Shown here in pieces: positions 26,340-36,236 of a DNA stretch of 64,000 nt; positions within the stretch are counted from its first letter, which is position 1; each line of letters opens with the position of its first letter. The notes beneath the pieces are model-generated. The model was not told the DNA's origin and made no database searches. It saw nothing but the letters and a program-made list of their open reading frames with translations. A program made the position numbers and the translations under genes. Location of the stretch: assembly GCA_900167925.1 (NCBI GenBank), contig FUZM01000002.1, positions 124,001-188,000 of the forward strand. Direction: 5' to 3'. This DNA is from Bacteroidales bacterium WCE2008. GTDB lineage: Bacteria; Bacteroidota; Bacteroidia; Bacteroidales; UBA932.

Positions 26340-28124
26340 TTAGAGCACAATAAGCGGCTTAATGGCCTTTGCCCAGAACATATACCCCTTGTCAGTCGGA
26401 TGTGTAAAATCATAGAACAATTCCTTCGGGAGGATTCCATTTTCTCCCAGGAACTCGTCCCAGACCTTTACGAAATACAGATCATTCTCCTTGGCAAATT
26501 TCTCCAGCTGCTCATCGATCTTGATTACAGCCTTTCTTCTCTCGCTGTCCGGAGATTCGTTTCTCGGGAATACGGCCATCAGAATGATCCTTGTGTCAGG
26601 CAATTTGCTTCTGATGCGCAAATAAACCTCTCTGACGCCCTCAGCAATCTCTTCAGGAGTATTATTGCGCGCATTTTTAGTATTCGACGTATTGTTGGTT
26701 CCTATGTTCAGGATCACGGTAGACGGATGAAGTCCGTCCAGTTCGCCATGATCCAGACGCCAGAGGACATTCTGGGTCCTGTCCCAGCCGAAGCCGATAT
26801 TCAGCACACGGCTGTCGCCGAATGCATAAGCCCATGATTCCGGTCCCGCCGGCGGGATAATCCGGCCGTCCTTAGCGATATCATCAGGCTTTCCGCCCCA
26901 GAAATGAGTGATGGAGTCGCCGATAAGCACGATCTGCGGCTTCAGCGAGTCTTTTATGGCCATGATACGGTCGTGGCGCTGGAACCAGTCATATCTGTCG
27001 TTTTCGAGCTTTGAGACAGGCTCTACGGCAGTATTTTCAGGAAGGCTGTCCCTGTGGTCACGATCCCCCAGGACGCTGGAAACCAGCGGTTCCATGGCCC
27101 TGAACCATGCTTCTGAGCCCTCGTATGACGGATGCAGCCAGTCATAGAACATGTCTTCGCGAAGAGAACCGTCAATGTTCAGAAAAACATGGTTCACATC
27201 GCAGAAATAGACATTCTTGCCGTCCGCATATGTACGTACGATATCGGAGACCTTATTCAGGATAAGCCTGTGGGATGCAGGCGCCTGTTCTTTATAATTT
27301 CCTGGAAAACAACGCAATAATATCACTTTTGTCTCCGGCCATGCAGTTCTGACGCGATCCAGCAAGGCTTTTGTGCCTTCTGCCACTTCCCTAGCGGTGC
27401 ATCTGTACCTGTAATGCGTTTCATTCACGTTATTCGTGCCTATTCCGATTATGCAAAGCTTCGGAGCCTGGGTCGTCAGGTCGAAATCGTCCAGATCCCA
27501 GAGCAGATTCTCGGTACGGTAGCCGCTGGTGGCAAGGTTCACGGCATTCCTGTCGCCGAAGTATTTCTCCCAGATTGGCTGATAATCAGGTCTTTCCATG
27601 TTGTTCATTATGGAATTCCCGAGGAATACGACATCATATTTATTCTTCTGGAGAAGCTCTGCCTTCGCAGCGTGACGTTTCTTTTTAGGTCCTTCTGTCG
27701 GAATAACTGCCGGGTTGGCCTTCTTTTCCGCAGTCTGGAGGCTTCTGATGGCGATTGCAATACTGTCGCAACTGCTTATCAGCATTGCGTTGCCGTCCCA
27801 GCCTTTCCAGGTCTTGTAATACAGGAGTGCGGCTTGTTTCTCCCCTTCCGGCATCCTCTCGTCGAGTACCATGACCAGGTTATGACCTTCCGGATAATAT
27901 GGCGGTAAAGCCTCAGGAAAAGCCGAACTTTTTGCTTTCTTTCCGAGTCCGACTGGATTGACCATGATCACGTTTTCGGGCAGATTCTCCCGATATTCGA
28001 TGTCCAGGGCCAGCTGGCGGGCCCCCTCCCCTTCTCCTTTAAGCGTGACCGGGCTCTGGGCATGGGCAACTGCTCCCGCACAGAAAGCGACGAAAATTGT
28101 AAGTGTCAGTGTTTTGTTCATCAT
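26340..28124 (-). CDS. Secreted protein with two tandem SGNH/GDSL hydrolase domains
   Basis: A 594-residue secreted protein with a signal peptide (about 1-22, ending AHAQ). After a 130-residue N-terminal region there are two SGNH domains. Domain 1 (about 163-350) has FLGNSIMNN with Ser171, GTNN at 229-232 and DWLHP with Asp328/His331; the usual Asp of GDS is Asn. Domain 2 (about 397-592) has IGDSITHFWGG with Ser404, GTNN at 475-478 and DFTHP with Asp572/His575. Both have full Ser-Asp-His sets and resemble the platelet-activating-factor acetylhydrolase-like class, which removes acyl or acetyl groups from lipids or glycans. The stretch 26263-26339 before its stop holds nothing evident. Two small barrel genes lie upstream on the same strand. 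Confidence 0.9.
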   Translation of the reverse strand: MMNKTLTLTIFVAFCAGAVAHAQSPVTLKGEGEGARQLALDIEYRENLPENVIMVNPVGLGKKAKSSAFPEALPPYYPEGHNLVMVLDERMPEGEKQAALLYYKTWKGWDGNAMLISSCDSIAIAIRSLQTAEKKANPAVIPTEGPKKKRHAAKAELLQKNKYDVVFLGNSIMNNMERPDYQPIWEKYFGDRNAVNLATSGYRTENLLWDLDDFDLTTQAPKLCIIGIGTNNVNETHYRYRCTAREVAEGTKALLDRVRTAWPETKVILLRCFPGNYKEQAPASHRLILNKVSDIVRTYADGKNVYFCDVNHVFLNIDGSLREDMFYDWLHPSYEGSEAWFRAMEPLVSSVLGDRDHRDSLPENTAVEPVSKLENDRYDWFQRHDRIMAIKDSLKPQIVLIGDSITHFWGGKPDDIAKDGRIIPPAGPESWAYAFGDSRVLNIGFGWDRTQNVLWRLDHGELDGLHPSTVILNIGTNNTSNTKNARNNTPEEIAEGVREVYLRIRSKLPDTRIILMAVFPRNESPDSERRKAVIKIDEQLEKFAKENDLYFVKVWDEFLGENGILPKELFYDFTHPTDKGYMFWAKAIKPLIVL

Positions 28125-28139
28125 ATATGTGTAGTGTTT

Positions 28140-28760
28140 CTAGAAATTCAAAGACATTTTCAGTGCGGCGGCAAGAGATAGCTTGTCACTCTTGTCGAGA
28201 TGATCCTCATCGACGACGACATCGTCGTAATTGTTGTAGACCTCAGGATGGGAATATCCCCCGATCAGAGTAAAGGTCATGTCCATGGAGACTCCGCATC
28301 CGACATAAAACCGGCGTCCAAATCCGGCTTCAGCGAGATTCGAGCATGGAGACTTGCCGGACGGACAGAAACCTATGCCCCCGCCTGCAGTCAGCAGCCA
28401 CCCGCTTATACGGGGATTCCTGCCGGTAAAATACTTCATCTTGAGTTCTACGGGGATGATTCTGACTTTTGCGGTCAGTCCCTGATATCCGGAATATAAG
28501 CCGAGATTGAACCTTCGTGAAAGATTCAAACCCACAAAGCCCATTACAGAACCATTCAGATGGCTCTCGAAAGTCTTGAAAGACTTCCCTGCCCTGAAAT
28601 CCTCCAAGGTCCTGTAATTGTAATCGTACAAAGCGAAGAAACTGTCAGAGATACCCCATTCAAGCCCGAAACTCAGCCTGTCACTGACAGTCTGGGCATT
28701 AAGGGAAACAACCTGCATAAAGGCTATTGCTATACTTGAAATAAGATAACGCAACTTCAT
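28140..28760 (-). CDS. Small outer-membrane beta-barrel protein
   Basis: A 206-residue protein with a signal peptide (about 1-22, ending LNAQ) and alternating amphipathic strands with Gly/aromatic ends (GLYSGYQGLTAKVR, GVSMDMTFTLIGGYS) ending in Phe, as expected for an eight-to-ten-strand barrel. The family is not recognised beyond this. Its ATG overlaps the stop codon of the upstream barrel gene in a TAATG arrangement, so translation is probably coupled. The double SGNH gene lies 15 bases downstream; the three likely form one operon. Confidence 0.65.
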   Translation of the reverse strand: MKLRYLISSIAIAFMQVVSLNAQTVSDRLSFGLEWGISDSFFALYDYNYRTLEDFRAGKSFKTFESHLNGSVMGFVGLNLSRRFNLGLYSGYQGLTAKVRIIPVELKMKYFTGRNPRISGWLLTAGGGIGFCPSGKSPCSNLAEAGFGRRFYVGCGVSMDMTFTLIGGYSHPEVYNNYDDVVVDEDHLDKSDKLSLAAALKMSLNF

Positions 28761-29323
28761 TAGAATCTGTATCTTACGCTTAATTCTGGATAAAAAGTAC
28801 GGTATAAACCATTTCTGTAAAAATTCATCTTGCAGCCTGAATTGGAGAACTCAGTCATATGGCAGCCGATATCGGCCCCGAAACGGGCGGCAATGACTAT
28901 CGGCGATTCTCTGAACGCAAAGTCGAATCCCACTTCGCCAGTCATGGCAGCCAGAAGTCCCATTTTCGTATGGCGGTCCCTCAGAACTCCGAGACTTATT
29001 CCCGGGCTGAAGACAAGACGCACATCCAGGTTCTCAGACGCGTCCCAATGCTTCAATATATTGTCCTGAAGATAGGAGAACCTTATTCCAGGGACGTTTT
29101 CGCGGGCCGTGACAATCCCTTCAAGATCCGCGACAAGCCTTATTTCTCCTGCCGTATCTTCATTGTAAGGAATGACGACCGTAAGCCCGGAATGCTTGGG
29201 CGAGAACAGTCCTCCGACCTCCGCCCTTTTGCCATAAATGGATATAAAACCCTGAGCCTGAGCGGAAAACGAAAAGAGTATTCCAGTCATGGCCGCAAGA
29301 AATATAACAGCGGTTTTGCTCAT
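28760..29323 (-). CDS. Small outer-membrane beta-barrel protein
   Basis: A 187-residue protein. The frame is open to 29353, but the ATG at 29323 starts a good signal peptide (ending SAQAQG) and is chosen. The body has beta-strand patterning (GFISIYGKRAEVGGLF, VGFDFAFRESPIVIAARFG) and ends in YRF, a typical terminal outer-membrane strand. It resembles its downstream neighbour in size and design but not obviously in sequence. No specific family is recognised. It overlaps the downstream start by one base. Confidence 0.6.
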   Translation of the reverse strand: MSKTAVIFLAAMTGILFSFSAQAQGFISIYGKRAEVGGLFSPKHSGLTVVIPYNEDTAGEIRLVADLEGIVTARENVPGIRFSYLQDNILKHWDASENLDVRLVFSPGISLGVLRDRHTKMGLLAAMTGEVGFDFAFRESPIVIAARFGADIGCHMTEFSNSGCKMNFYRNGLYRTFYPELSVRYRF

Positions 29324-29422
29324 CGGTCCGGGAGGTTTTAGTACCTGATACAAATTTAGAAAAAATAACTTATCTTTGTAAGAATAAATGACAATAAATA
29401 CTTACTAAAACCAAACCCTATT

Positions 29423-30550
29423 ATGGCAGTAACTATTAAAGAGGTCCTCGATAAAAAGAGCCTGAAGGAATTCATCGAATTCCCAAACCGTCTTTATAAA
29501 GGGAATACAGCCTATGTACCTAAGATCTATATCGACGAGAAAGCTACCCTCTCCGATTCCAATCCGGTGATGGACTTCTGCGAAAGAGCCCTCTATCTTG
29601 CGTACAAGGATGGAGAAGTCGTCGGAAGAGTCGCTGCCATAATAAACAGGATCGCCAACGAGAGATGGAACCATAAAGAAGTCCGCTTCGGCTGGATTGA
29701 TTTCATCGACGACAAGGAAGTCTCCCGCGCTCTCGTGGAGAAGGTTGCGGAATTCGGAAAGGCAAGGGGCATGGAAAAGATCGCAGGCCCTCTTGGATTC
29801 ATAGATTTCGACCCTGAAGGAATGCTTGTTGACGGTTACGACGAGCTCTGCACCCTCTTCCTTCTCTACAACTATCCATATTACAAAGACCATTTCGAGG
29901 CCATGGGCTTCACCAAGGAAGTGGACTGGATAGAACTCAAGATATTTATCCCTGAGCAGCTTCCGGCCAAGATTTCCCGTGTTGCGGATATCTGCCGCGA
30001 GCGTTACGGAATGCATATAAGAAAGATATCGAAGAAAGAAGTCAGGAACGGAGGATACGCCAAGAAGATATTCGACCTTGTCAACGAGGCCTATGGTGAC
30101 CTCTACAACTATACACCGCTTCCTGACAAGACTGTCGGGCAGCTTCTGAATAACTACCTAGGCTTCCTGGATCTCAAATACGTGACTCTTATCGAGGACC
30201 AGAACGGAGATGTCGCCGCCCTTGCCGTGACGATGCCTTCCATCACGAAGGCTCTCCAGAAATGCGGAGGAAAGCTCTTCCCGTTCGGCTGGTACCATAT
30301 CCTCAAGTCCATGTACTTCAAGCACGAAGAGGCTATCGAGCTGCTTCTGGTTGCAGTCAAGCCTGAGCACAAGAACAAAGGCCTCATGGCGATGATCTTC
30401 GACGATCTTATCCCGAGATATATCAAGGGCGGCTTCAAGTACGGCGAAAGCAACGCCGAACTCGAGTCCAACCTTGCAATGCAGACCCAGTGGGGAATGT
30501 TCGAAAACAAGCAGACAAAGCGCCGCAGAATATATGTCAGAGATCTCTAG
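29423..30550 (+). CDS. GNAT-like acetyltransferase family protein
   Basis: A 375-residue cytosolic protein. The N-terminal half (FPNRLYKGNTAYVPKI, then YLAYKDGEVVGRVAAIIN) and the segment IAGPLGFIDFDPEGMLVDG are typical of a Bacteroidota family annotated as GNAT N-acetyltransferases. A second GNAT-like strand-loop, VAVKPEHKNKGLMAMIFDDL (about 315-334), fits an acyl-CoA pyrophosphate-binding loop. Substrate is unknown. A TATCTTTG -7 box lies at 29371-29378. Its last codons overlap the rarA start by 17 bases, so the two are cotranscribed. Confidence 0.75.
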   Translation: MAVTIKEVLDKKSLKEFIEFPNRLYKGNTAYVPKIYIDEKATLSDSNPVMDFCERALYLAYKDGEVVGRVAAIINRIANERWNHKEVRFGWIDFIDDKEVSRALVEKVAEFGKARGMEKIAGPLGFIDFDPEGMLVDGYDELCTLFLLYNYPYYKDHFEAMGFTKEVDWIELKIFIPEQLPAKISRVADICRERYGMHIRKISKKEVRNGGYAKKIFDLVNEAYGDLYNYTPLPDKTVGQLLNNYLGFLDLKYVTLIEDQNGDVAALAVTMPSITKALQKCGGKLFPFGWYHILKSMYFKHEEAIELLLVAVKPEHKNKGLMAMIFDDLIPRYIKGGFKYGESNAELESNLAMQTQWGMFENKQTKRRRIYVRDL

Positions 30551-31856
30551 CAGAGTCCTTGCTCCCCTTCCCGAGAGGATGAGACCGCATACTCTCGACC
30601 AGTATGTCGGTCAGACCCATCTTGTAGGAAAAGGAGCCGTACTCCGCAACATGATCGACAGCGGCAATCTATCTTCATTCATACTCTGGGGCCCTCCGGG
30701 AGTCGGCAAGACGACTCTCGCGCGTATCGTGGCCGGAACTCTCGACCGGGAATTCTATACTCTCTCCGCAGTCAGCGCGGGAGTCAAGGACGTCCGCGAA
30801 GTGATCGACAAAGCCAAGGCTGACCGCACGTCGGTCTTCGGCGCCGGCAAAGGCTCCCCTATCCTGTTCATCGACGAAATCCACCGCTTCAGCAAATCCC
30901 AGCAGGACGCGCTTCTCGGGGCGGTCGAGGACGGCACTGTCGTCCTGATCGGCGCGACGACCGAGAATCCTTCGTTCGAGGTCATAAATCCGCTGCTCTC
31001 CCGCTGCCAGGTCTATGTCCTCCGGTCCCTCGGCCCCGACGACCTGCGCCAGCTGCTCGAACGGGCGCTGAGCGAAGACGAGCTGCTCTCGAAGATGGAT
31101 ATCCAGGTCCATGAGACCGACGCTCTCTTCCGGTTCTCCGGCGGAGACGCCAGAAAGCTGCTGAACATACTTGAGATCGTCGTGGACGCAAGTCCGAAGG
31201 ACAAACCTATAGTCATCGACAACAAGACTGTCACCACCTTCCTTCAGGAAAATACCGCCAGATACGACAAAGGCGGAGAGATGCACTACGACATCATCTC
31301 TGCCTTCATAAAGAGCGTCCGCGGGTCCGATCCGAACGCGGCCGTATATTATCTTGCGAGGATGCTCGACGGCGGCGAAGACCCCCTGTTCATAGCCAGA
31401 AGGCTTTGCATACTGGCATCTGAGGACGTCGGGCTGGCCAATCCAAATGCGATGCTTCTTGCGGACGCCTGCTTCAGGATATGTTCCAATATCGGCATGC
31501 CTGAAGCCAGGATCCCTCTATCTGAGACTGCAATCTACCTTGCTTCTTCGCCTAAGAGCAATTCAGCCTATATGGCTATTGCCAAAGGACTTGATATCGC
31601 CTCCAAGACCCAGACTGCCTCCGTCCCTCTGTATCTGAGGAATGCCCCTACAAAGCTTATGGAAGAGCTCGGCTACGCCGACGGATACAAATATGCCCAT
31701 GATTTCCCGGGACATTTCGTGGATCAGGAATTCCTTCCTGAAGGGCTTGAGGGCACAGTCTTCTACAATCCCGGCGAGAATCGTCAGGAATCCACGCTCC
31801 GAGCCTACCTCGAAGCATGCTGGCCGAAATATTACGGCACTCTCAGCAAGAAATAA
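30534..31856 (+). CDS. rarA: Replication-associated recombination protein A (RarA/MgsA, Wrnip1-like AAA+ ATPase)
   Basis: A 440-residue AAA+ ATPase acting at stalled replication forks. Walker [10 protein letters not shown] (about 46-54), Walker [10 protein letters not shown], sensor ATTENPSF and a C-terminal tetramerisation part with SEDVGLANP and [10 protein letters not shown] all match the family; length is normal. The frame is open upstream to 30474, but the ATG at 30534 begins the conserved [17 protein letters not shown] region and lies inside the preceding gene's end, so it is preferred. It is convergent with the TamL gene with a 5-base gap. Confidence 0.95.
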   Translation: MSEISSRVLAPLPERMRPHTLDQYVGQTHLVGKGAVLRNMIDSGNLSSFILWGPPGVGKTTLARIVAGTLDREFYTLSAVSAGVKDVREVIDKAKADRTSVFGAGKGSPILFIDEIHRFSKSQQDALLGAVEDGTVVLIGATTENPSFEVINPLLSRCQVYVLRSLGPDDLRQLLERALSEDELLSKMDIQVHETDALFRFSGGDARKLLNILEIVVDASPKDKPIVIDNKTVTTFLQENTARYDKGGEMHYDIISAFIKSVRGSDPNAAVYYLARMLDGGEDPLFIARRLCILASEDVGLANPNAMLLADACFRICSNIGMPEARIPLSETAIYLASSPKSNSAYMAIAKGLDIASKTQTASVPLYLRNAPTKLMEELGYADGYKYAHDFPGHFVDQEFLPEGLEGTVFYNPGENRQESTLRAYLEACWPKYYGTLSKK

Positions 31857-31861
31857 ACCTA

Positions 31862-34048
31862 TCAGAAAGGATATCCGACTCCGAAATGGATGGCGTTTCC
31901 GCCTTCCTTGAACCAAGTCTTCGGGCTGCACCAGCGGTGGCCTTCAGGTCTGGAAGGATCTCGAGTCACGAAACCCATGTCTACGCGCAATAGAATGAAA
32001 TTAAGATCTATACGTATTCCAAGTCCCCAGTCGGCGGCAATCGCCTTATGGAAATCTCTTATTCTGAATAATGCCAGTTCGTTCTCAGTATAGTTGCTGA
32101 TGGACCAGATGTTACCGGCATCTACAAACAAAGCGCCGGCCAGCTTCCAGAACACCGGGAAACGGTATTCGATATTGGCCTCTATCTTCATGTCTCCAGT
32201 CTGGCTTGGAATGACGAAGATGCTGTTGCCGTCATCCTTCGCGAGTCCCGGACCGACATTCCTTGCCTGCCATCCACGCATGCTGTTGGCTCCACCGCTA
32301 TAGAAATGCTGCTCGAAAGGCAGCGCGGAAGAGTTGCCGTATGCATAGCCGGCACCGATCAGGAATCTGGTGGCGATCCCGTAGCTGTCGTTCTTTCCGA
32401 ACTTCCATGTCCTTCCGAGAGTCAGTTCTCCACGTACATACTGAGCATAAGGATTTCCGAGAATCAGTCCCCTGCCGACACTGTCCCTATGCATATATGG
32501 CTTGAATGCGCTCAGGAGGTTACCAGAGGTTCCGAACTGGAACCTGACATAATGGTATGAGTGCTGTGGATTTACGGAAGCGTCCGTCGTATAGTATAAG
32601 GTACCTCCGAGACCAAGATTAGAGTGCTCCTCATATGAGTAGTACATGAACGGATTGGTCATCAGCCTTTTCCGGAACTCGGGAGTCATATTGGAAATCT
32701 GTACTATACTCAGCTGGACCGGATAAAACTGATAGAAGAAAGTCCCTCTCGAACCGTTATATCCGAAAGATGTGGAAAGGATGCTTCTGCGGTATTCAGG
32801 ACGGTCCTGATAATTGAAAGAGACGTTTATTTCCGTCTTAGGAAGCACTCCCTTGAAAAGCCTGTCCGGAAGCAGCAGGAACTTAGGGAACAGCAGACCT
32901 GCCGACACACCGAATTCCGTAGAGCGGATATCGCTCCCCGGCTTGAACTGGAAGTTTCCCATGAAACTCATGTTAAGCTGCTCTCCTCCATGGAATATGT
33001 TCCTGTTGAAAAGAGAAACCTCAGGAGAGATGCCGAGAAGTCCGATGGAATTGGAAGAAGCCTCGAGATTCAGCTTCAGACCTCTCATCTTGGCAGGAGT
33101 GAGATTGATGTCGCAATCGACCGTATTGTCCTCGTTGCCGGACAGCTGGATATTGACCGCGCTCAACACATTAAGCGAAGAGAGTCTTGAATAGGTATTG
33201 TTGACCACATCCTCGTTGTAAGGCTGCCCGGGCACGATCCGGTTCAGATTCTTAAGGACCTTTTCCCGCATCGCAAACGACTCCGGGTGGAAGATATTGA
33301 CCTTGCCGAAATGGTACTTTGCGATAGGCTTGGCAGAAGAAGGAGATTCGTTACGGGTATATTCGTTTATCCTCATCGTAAGGGCGGCCTCGTTTCCTTT
33401 CCCTATCGTATCGGCCTCGAAGAAATAATAATTCTTGTTGAATCCATAATAACCGTGCTTCCTGAAATAGGCTGCAGAACGGGCGCTCTCCTCCTCGAGA
33501 GCAGCTTCGGAAAGGTAATCTCCCTTGTGGATCGTAATGTTGACGCTATCCCTGGAGAAGTCCTCCGCGAACTCGCCGCCAGTAGGAATCTCATATTTTA
33601 TATCGCTGATGACAAGACGTTTGCCGGGCGTCACCTTATACACCACATTAACTATGCGGCCATTCGTCTTTATCTCCGGGACAACCTTGGAATCATAATA
33701 TCCGAGATACTCCAGATGCCTTTCCATATTCTCGACAGAGGACTCCACCAGATTCTCATTATACACGACCGGTGCGGACCCGATCTTGCGCATGACCTTG
33801 CTCCACAAACCTCTCCCGCTTTTTGTCGAAAGATTATAGACATAGACCAGAGGATTCCATCCGGCTTTCTGCCTTATATATGACTCTACTTTGGTATCGT
33901 TTATCGAAACATCGCCGACATTCTCGACCTTCGCGGATGCCAGCCTGTATTCTCCTTCGGCAAGCACACGGGTCGAGCTGCACGAAGAAAAAGCCAGCGG
34001 AATAAGCGCTGAAAGAACTGTCGCGATATGTTTTCCCTGGATACGCAT
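31862..34048 (-). CDS. tamL: TamL-like BamA-superfamily outer-membrane assembly lipoprotein
   Basis: A 728-residue outer-membrane protein. From the ATG at 34048 there is a lipoprotein signal ending AFSSC (Cys about 22), then POTRA-like modules (LEYLGYYDSKVVPEI, RLVISDIKYEIP, LRKH-type repeats around 130-330) and a C-terminal 16-strand BamA-type barrel including SMRGWQARNVGPG, the lid-region motif of the superfamily, and a final strand ending in Phe. The lipid anchor distinguishes TamL of Bacteroidota from BamA and TamA. No tamB is adjacent. A longer frame to 34075 exists. The barrel also shows RIDLNFILLRVDMGF near the end, typical of the family. Confidence 0.88.
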   Translation of the reverse strand: MRIQGKHIATVLSALIPLAFSSCSSTRVLAEGEYRLASAKVENVGDVSINDTKVESYIRQKAGWNPLVYVYNLSTKSGRGLWSKVMRKIGSAPVVYNENLVESSVENMERHLEYLGYYDSKVVPEIKTNGRIVNVVYKVTPGKRLVISDIKYEIPTGGEFAEDFSRDSVNITIHKGDYLSEAALEEESARSAAYFRKHGYYGFNKNYYFFEADTIGKGNEAALTMRINEYTRNESPSSAKPIAKYHFGKVNIFHPESFAMREKVLKNLNRIVPGQPYNEDVVNNTYSRLSSLNVLSAVNIQLSGNEDNTVDCDINLTPAKMRGLKLNLEASSNSIGLLGISPEVSLFNRNIFHGGEQLNMSFMGNFQFKPGSDIRSTEFGVSAGLLFPKFLLLPDRLFKGVLPKTEINVSFNYQDRPEYRRSILSTSFGYNGSRGTFFYQFYPVQLSIVQISNMTPEFRKRLMTNPFMYYSYEEHSNLGLGGTLYYTTDASVNPQHSYHYVRFQFGTSGNLLSAFKPYMHRDSVGRGLILGNPYAQYVRGELTLGRTWKFGKNDSYGIATRFLIGAGYAYGNSSALPFEQHFYSGGANSMRGWQARNVGPGLAKDDGNSIFVIPSQTGDMKIEANIEYRFPVFWKLAGALFVDAGNIWSISNYTENELALFRIRDFHKAIAADWGLGIRIDLNFILLRVDMGFVTRDPSRPEGHRWCSPKTWFKEGGNAIHFGVGYPF

Positions 34049-34124
34049 CGTACAAAAGTACCCAATTCGCGACATATTTCAAACTTTTTGGCCATATTTG
34101 CGTATAATTGAACAATCCTGAAAG

Positions 34125-34856
34125 ATGGCTGTTTTATCCAACAACGAAATAAAGTCGATCAAGGCCCTCGCGAACAAGAAATTCCGCGACGAGAAAGGGC
34201 TGTTTATAGTAGAAGGCGAAAAGATGGTCTCGGAGGCCCTGAAATCCTCCTACGAGGTCGTTAAAGTCTATCGTGCCGACGAGATAGGCGAAGCCGCAAT
34301 GGGCAGGATAAGCCAGCTCTCGACCCCGTCCCCGGTACTGGCAGTCGTCAGGAAACCATCCTCCGGCGCGGCAGTCCGTCCCGGAAAAGGCCTCTATCTG
34401 GCCCTCGACGGAATCAGAGACCCGGGTAACATGGGTACGATCATAAGAATCGCCGACTGGTTCGGTCTGGCAGGCATTTTCGCAACTCCGGATTCGGTCG
34501 ACATCTTCAATCCGAAGGTCGTCCAGTCGACCATGGGAGCCATCTTCAGGGTCGATTTCCATTATACGGACCTCTGCGCCCTGGCCAACTCCGTACGGGC
34601 TGACGGAGGCAGGATCTACGGGACCTTCCTCGACGGAGAGAATATTTATGACCATGAACTCGCGACCGGAACGGACTCCCCTGTCGTAATCGTGGTCGGC
34701 AACGAATCCAACGGAATATCAAAAGAAATGGCGGCCAGAGTAACCGACCGCCTGTTTATCCCTCCTTATCCGGCAGATGATCCGGGTTCGGAGTCCTTGA
34801 ACGCCGCGGTGGCAACAGCCGTTACGGTCGCCGAGTTCCGCAGACGCATCAAATAG
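34125..34856 (+). CDS. SpoU/TrmH-family RNA 2'-O-methyltransferase
   Basis: A 243-residue SPOUT-class methyltransferase that methylates a ribose 2'-OH in rRNA or tRNA. An N-terminal substrate-binding domain (FIVEGEKMVSEAL, residues about 27-39) is followed by the knotted catalytic domain: DGIRDPGNMGTIIRIADW (motif 1), VVGNESNGIS (motif 2) and SESLNAAVATAV (motif 3). The loop before motif 3, IPPYPADDPG, is longer than the common IP-G form. It is divergent from tamL (76-base gap) and convergent with the aldehyde dehydrogenase gene, the stop codons abutting. Confidence 0.9.
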   Translation: MAVLSNNEIKSIKALANKKFRDEKGLFIVEGEKMVSEALKSSYEVVKVYRADEIGEAAMGRISQLSTPSPVLAVVRKPSSGAAVRPGKGLYLALDGIRDPGNMGTIIRIADWFGLAGIFATPDSVDIFNPKVVQSTMGAIFRVDFHYTDLCALANSVRADGGRIYGTFLDGENIYDHELATGTDSPVVIVVGNESNGISKEMAARVTDRLFIPPYPADDPGSESLNAAVATAVTVAEFRRRIK

Positions 34857-36236
34857 CTATTTCAGAATCATCTTCATCATCCACATGAACTTGTATGGCA
34901 TGTACCTGAACGGCATGTCGAACTTGCGCGGGCTGCATACTACGGCACGGCGGTGCGAGAATGCATAGAAACTCTCGATTCCATGATACCTGCCCATGCC
35001 CGAGTTGCCGACGCCTCCGAACGGGATGCTGTCGTTGGCGATGTGCATGATCGTGTCATTGATGCATGCTCCTCCGGATGTGGTGTGCCTGACCATGTCC
35101 CAGCCGTCCTTCTTATTTCCGAAATAGTAGAATGCCAGCGGCTTCTCCCTGCCGCGGACGAAGTCGATGACCTCTTTCCTGTCAGTGAATTCCATCATCG
35201 GGAATACGGGACCGAAGATCTCTTCCTGCATCACAGGGGCGTCCGGGCTCACTCCGTCAAGCAGAGTCGGCTCTATATACCTGTCCTCCTTGTCAAAGCG
35301 TCCTCCCGCGACGACCTTGCCGTCCTTGAGGTAGCCGGTGACCCTTTCGAAGGCCCTGTCGCTGACCATCCTCACGTAATGGCCGCTCTGCTGAGGATCC
35401 TCCCCGTGAAGAGCGCGGACAGCTTTCCCGAATTCCTCGATAAAGGCCTTTTTTACGTCCTTATGGACGAAAAGATAGTCCGGGGCTATACATGTCTGCC
35501 CGCTGTTCAAAGTCTTGCCCCAGGCGATTCTTTTGGCCGCTGTAGCCAGGTCGGCATCCTTGTCCACTATGCACGGACTCTTTCCTCCCAGTTCCAGTAC
35601 GACAGGAGTCAGGTATTTTGCCTGGGACTCCATTGCGATCTTTCCGAGGTCCGGGCTTCCCGTAAGGAACACCAGGTCGTACCTGTGCTCGAACAGGTAG
35701 CCGTTCACGTCGCGATGGCCCTGAACGACAGCGATATACTCCTCGTCGAAGGTGTCCTTGATCATTTTCTCGATGGTCAGGGATACGTTCTCCACATAAG
35801 GCGACGGTTTAAGTATGGCAGTGCAACCTGCTGAAATACAGCCGACGAGAGGATTGATAAGAAGCTGGAAAGGATAGTTCCAGGGAGAAACTATCAAGGT
35901 ATTTCCGAGAGGTTCGGAAACTATGTAGCTCGAGGACGGGAAAAGAGTCAGCGGGCTTGGCTTCAGCTTTTTTCTGGCCCATTTGTCCAGATGCTTAAGG
36001 TGGTTGTGGATCTCTCCAGTCACAAGGCTGACCTCAGTGAGATAGGCCTCCTGCTCGGATTTGTGGAGATCCTTCCAGAGAGCCGCGTATATTTCCGGCT
36101 CCCATTTCTTGATTGCAGCCCGGAGCTTCTTGAGCTGGGCCTTCCTGAAGCCCAGGTCCAGGGTCGCGTCAGTCTTGAAAAACGCTCTCTGGCGTTCTAC
36201 AAGCTCGTCGATCTTTTCTTTTGGAGTGCCTGTCAT
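34857..36236 (-). CDS. Class 3-type aldehyde dehydrogenase
   Basis: A 459-residue NAD(P)-dependent aldehyde dehydrogenase oxidising aldehydes to acids. The fold's key sites are visible: SPWNYPFQLL (cofactor strand), TGSPDLGK, the general base Glu in VLELGGKSP, the nucleophile Cys in SGQTCIAPDY, and the EEIFGPVFP segment. The C-terminal hydrophobic/basic tail (FRYMPYKFMWMMKMILK) is like the membrane-associated class 3 enzymes that act on fatty aldehydes. Its ATG overlaps the stop of the upstream SDR gene (ATGA), so the two are translationally coupled. Together they would take an alcohol to an aldehyde to an acid. Confidence 0.93.
   Translation of the reverse strand: MTGTPKEKIDELVERQRAFFKTDATLDLGFRKAQLKKLRAAIKKWEPEIYAALWKDLHKSEQEAYLTEVSLVTGEIHNHLKHLDKWARKKLKPSPLTLFPSSSYIVSEPLGNTLIVSPWNYPFQLLINPLVGCISAGCTAILKPSPYVENVSLTIEKMIKDTFDEEYIAVVQGHRDVNGYLFEHRYDLVFLTGSPDLGKIAMESQAKYLTPVVLELGGKSPCIVDKDADLATAAKRIAWGKTLNSGQTCIAPDYLFVHKDVKKAFIEEFGKAVRALHGEDPQQSGHYVRMVSDRAFERVTGYLKDGKVVAGGRFDKEDRYIEPTLLDGVSPDAPVMQEEIFGPVFPMMEFTDRKEVIDFVRGREKPLAFYYFGNKKDGWDMVRHTTSGGACINDTIMHIANDSIPFGGVGNSGMGRYHGIESFYAFSHRRAVVCSPRKFDMPFRYMPYKFMWMMKMILK

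Noticed and set aside
34953-35834. Plus-strand frame of 293 codons opposite the aldehyde dehydrogenase
   Set aside because: Antisense to an enzyme with all catalytic motifs; composition-driven.
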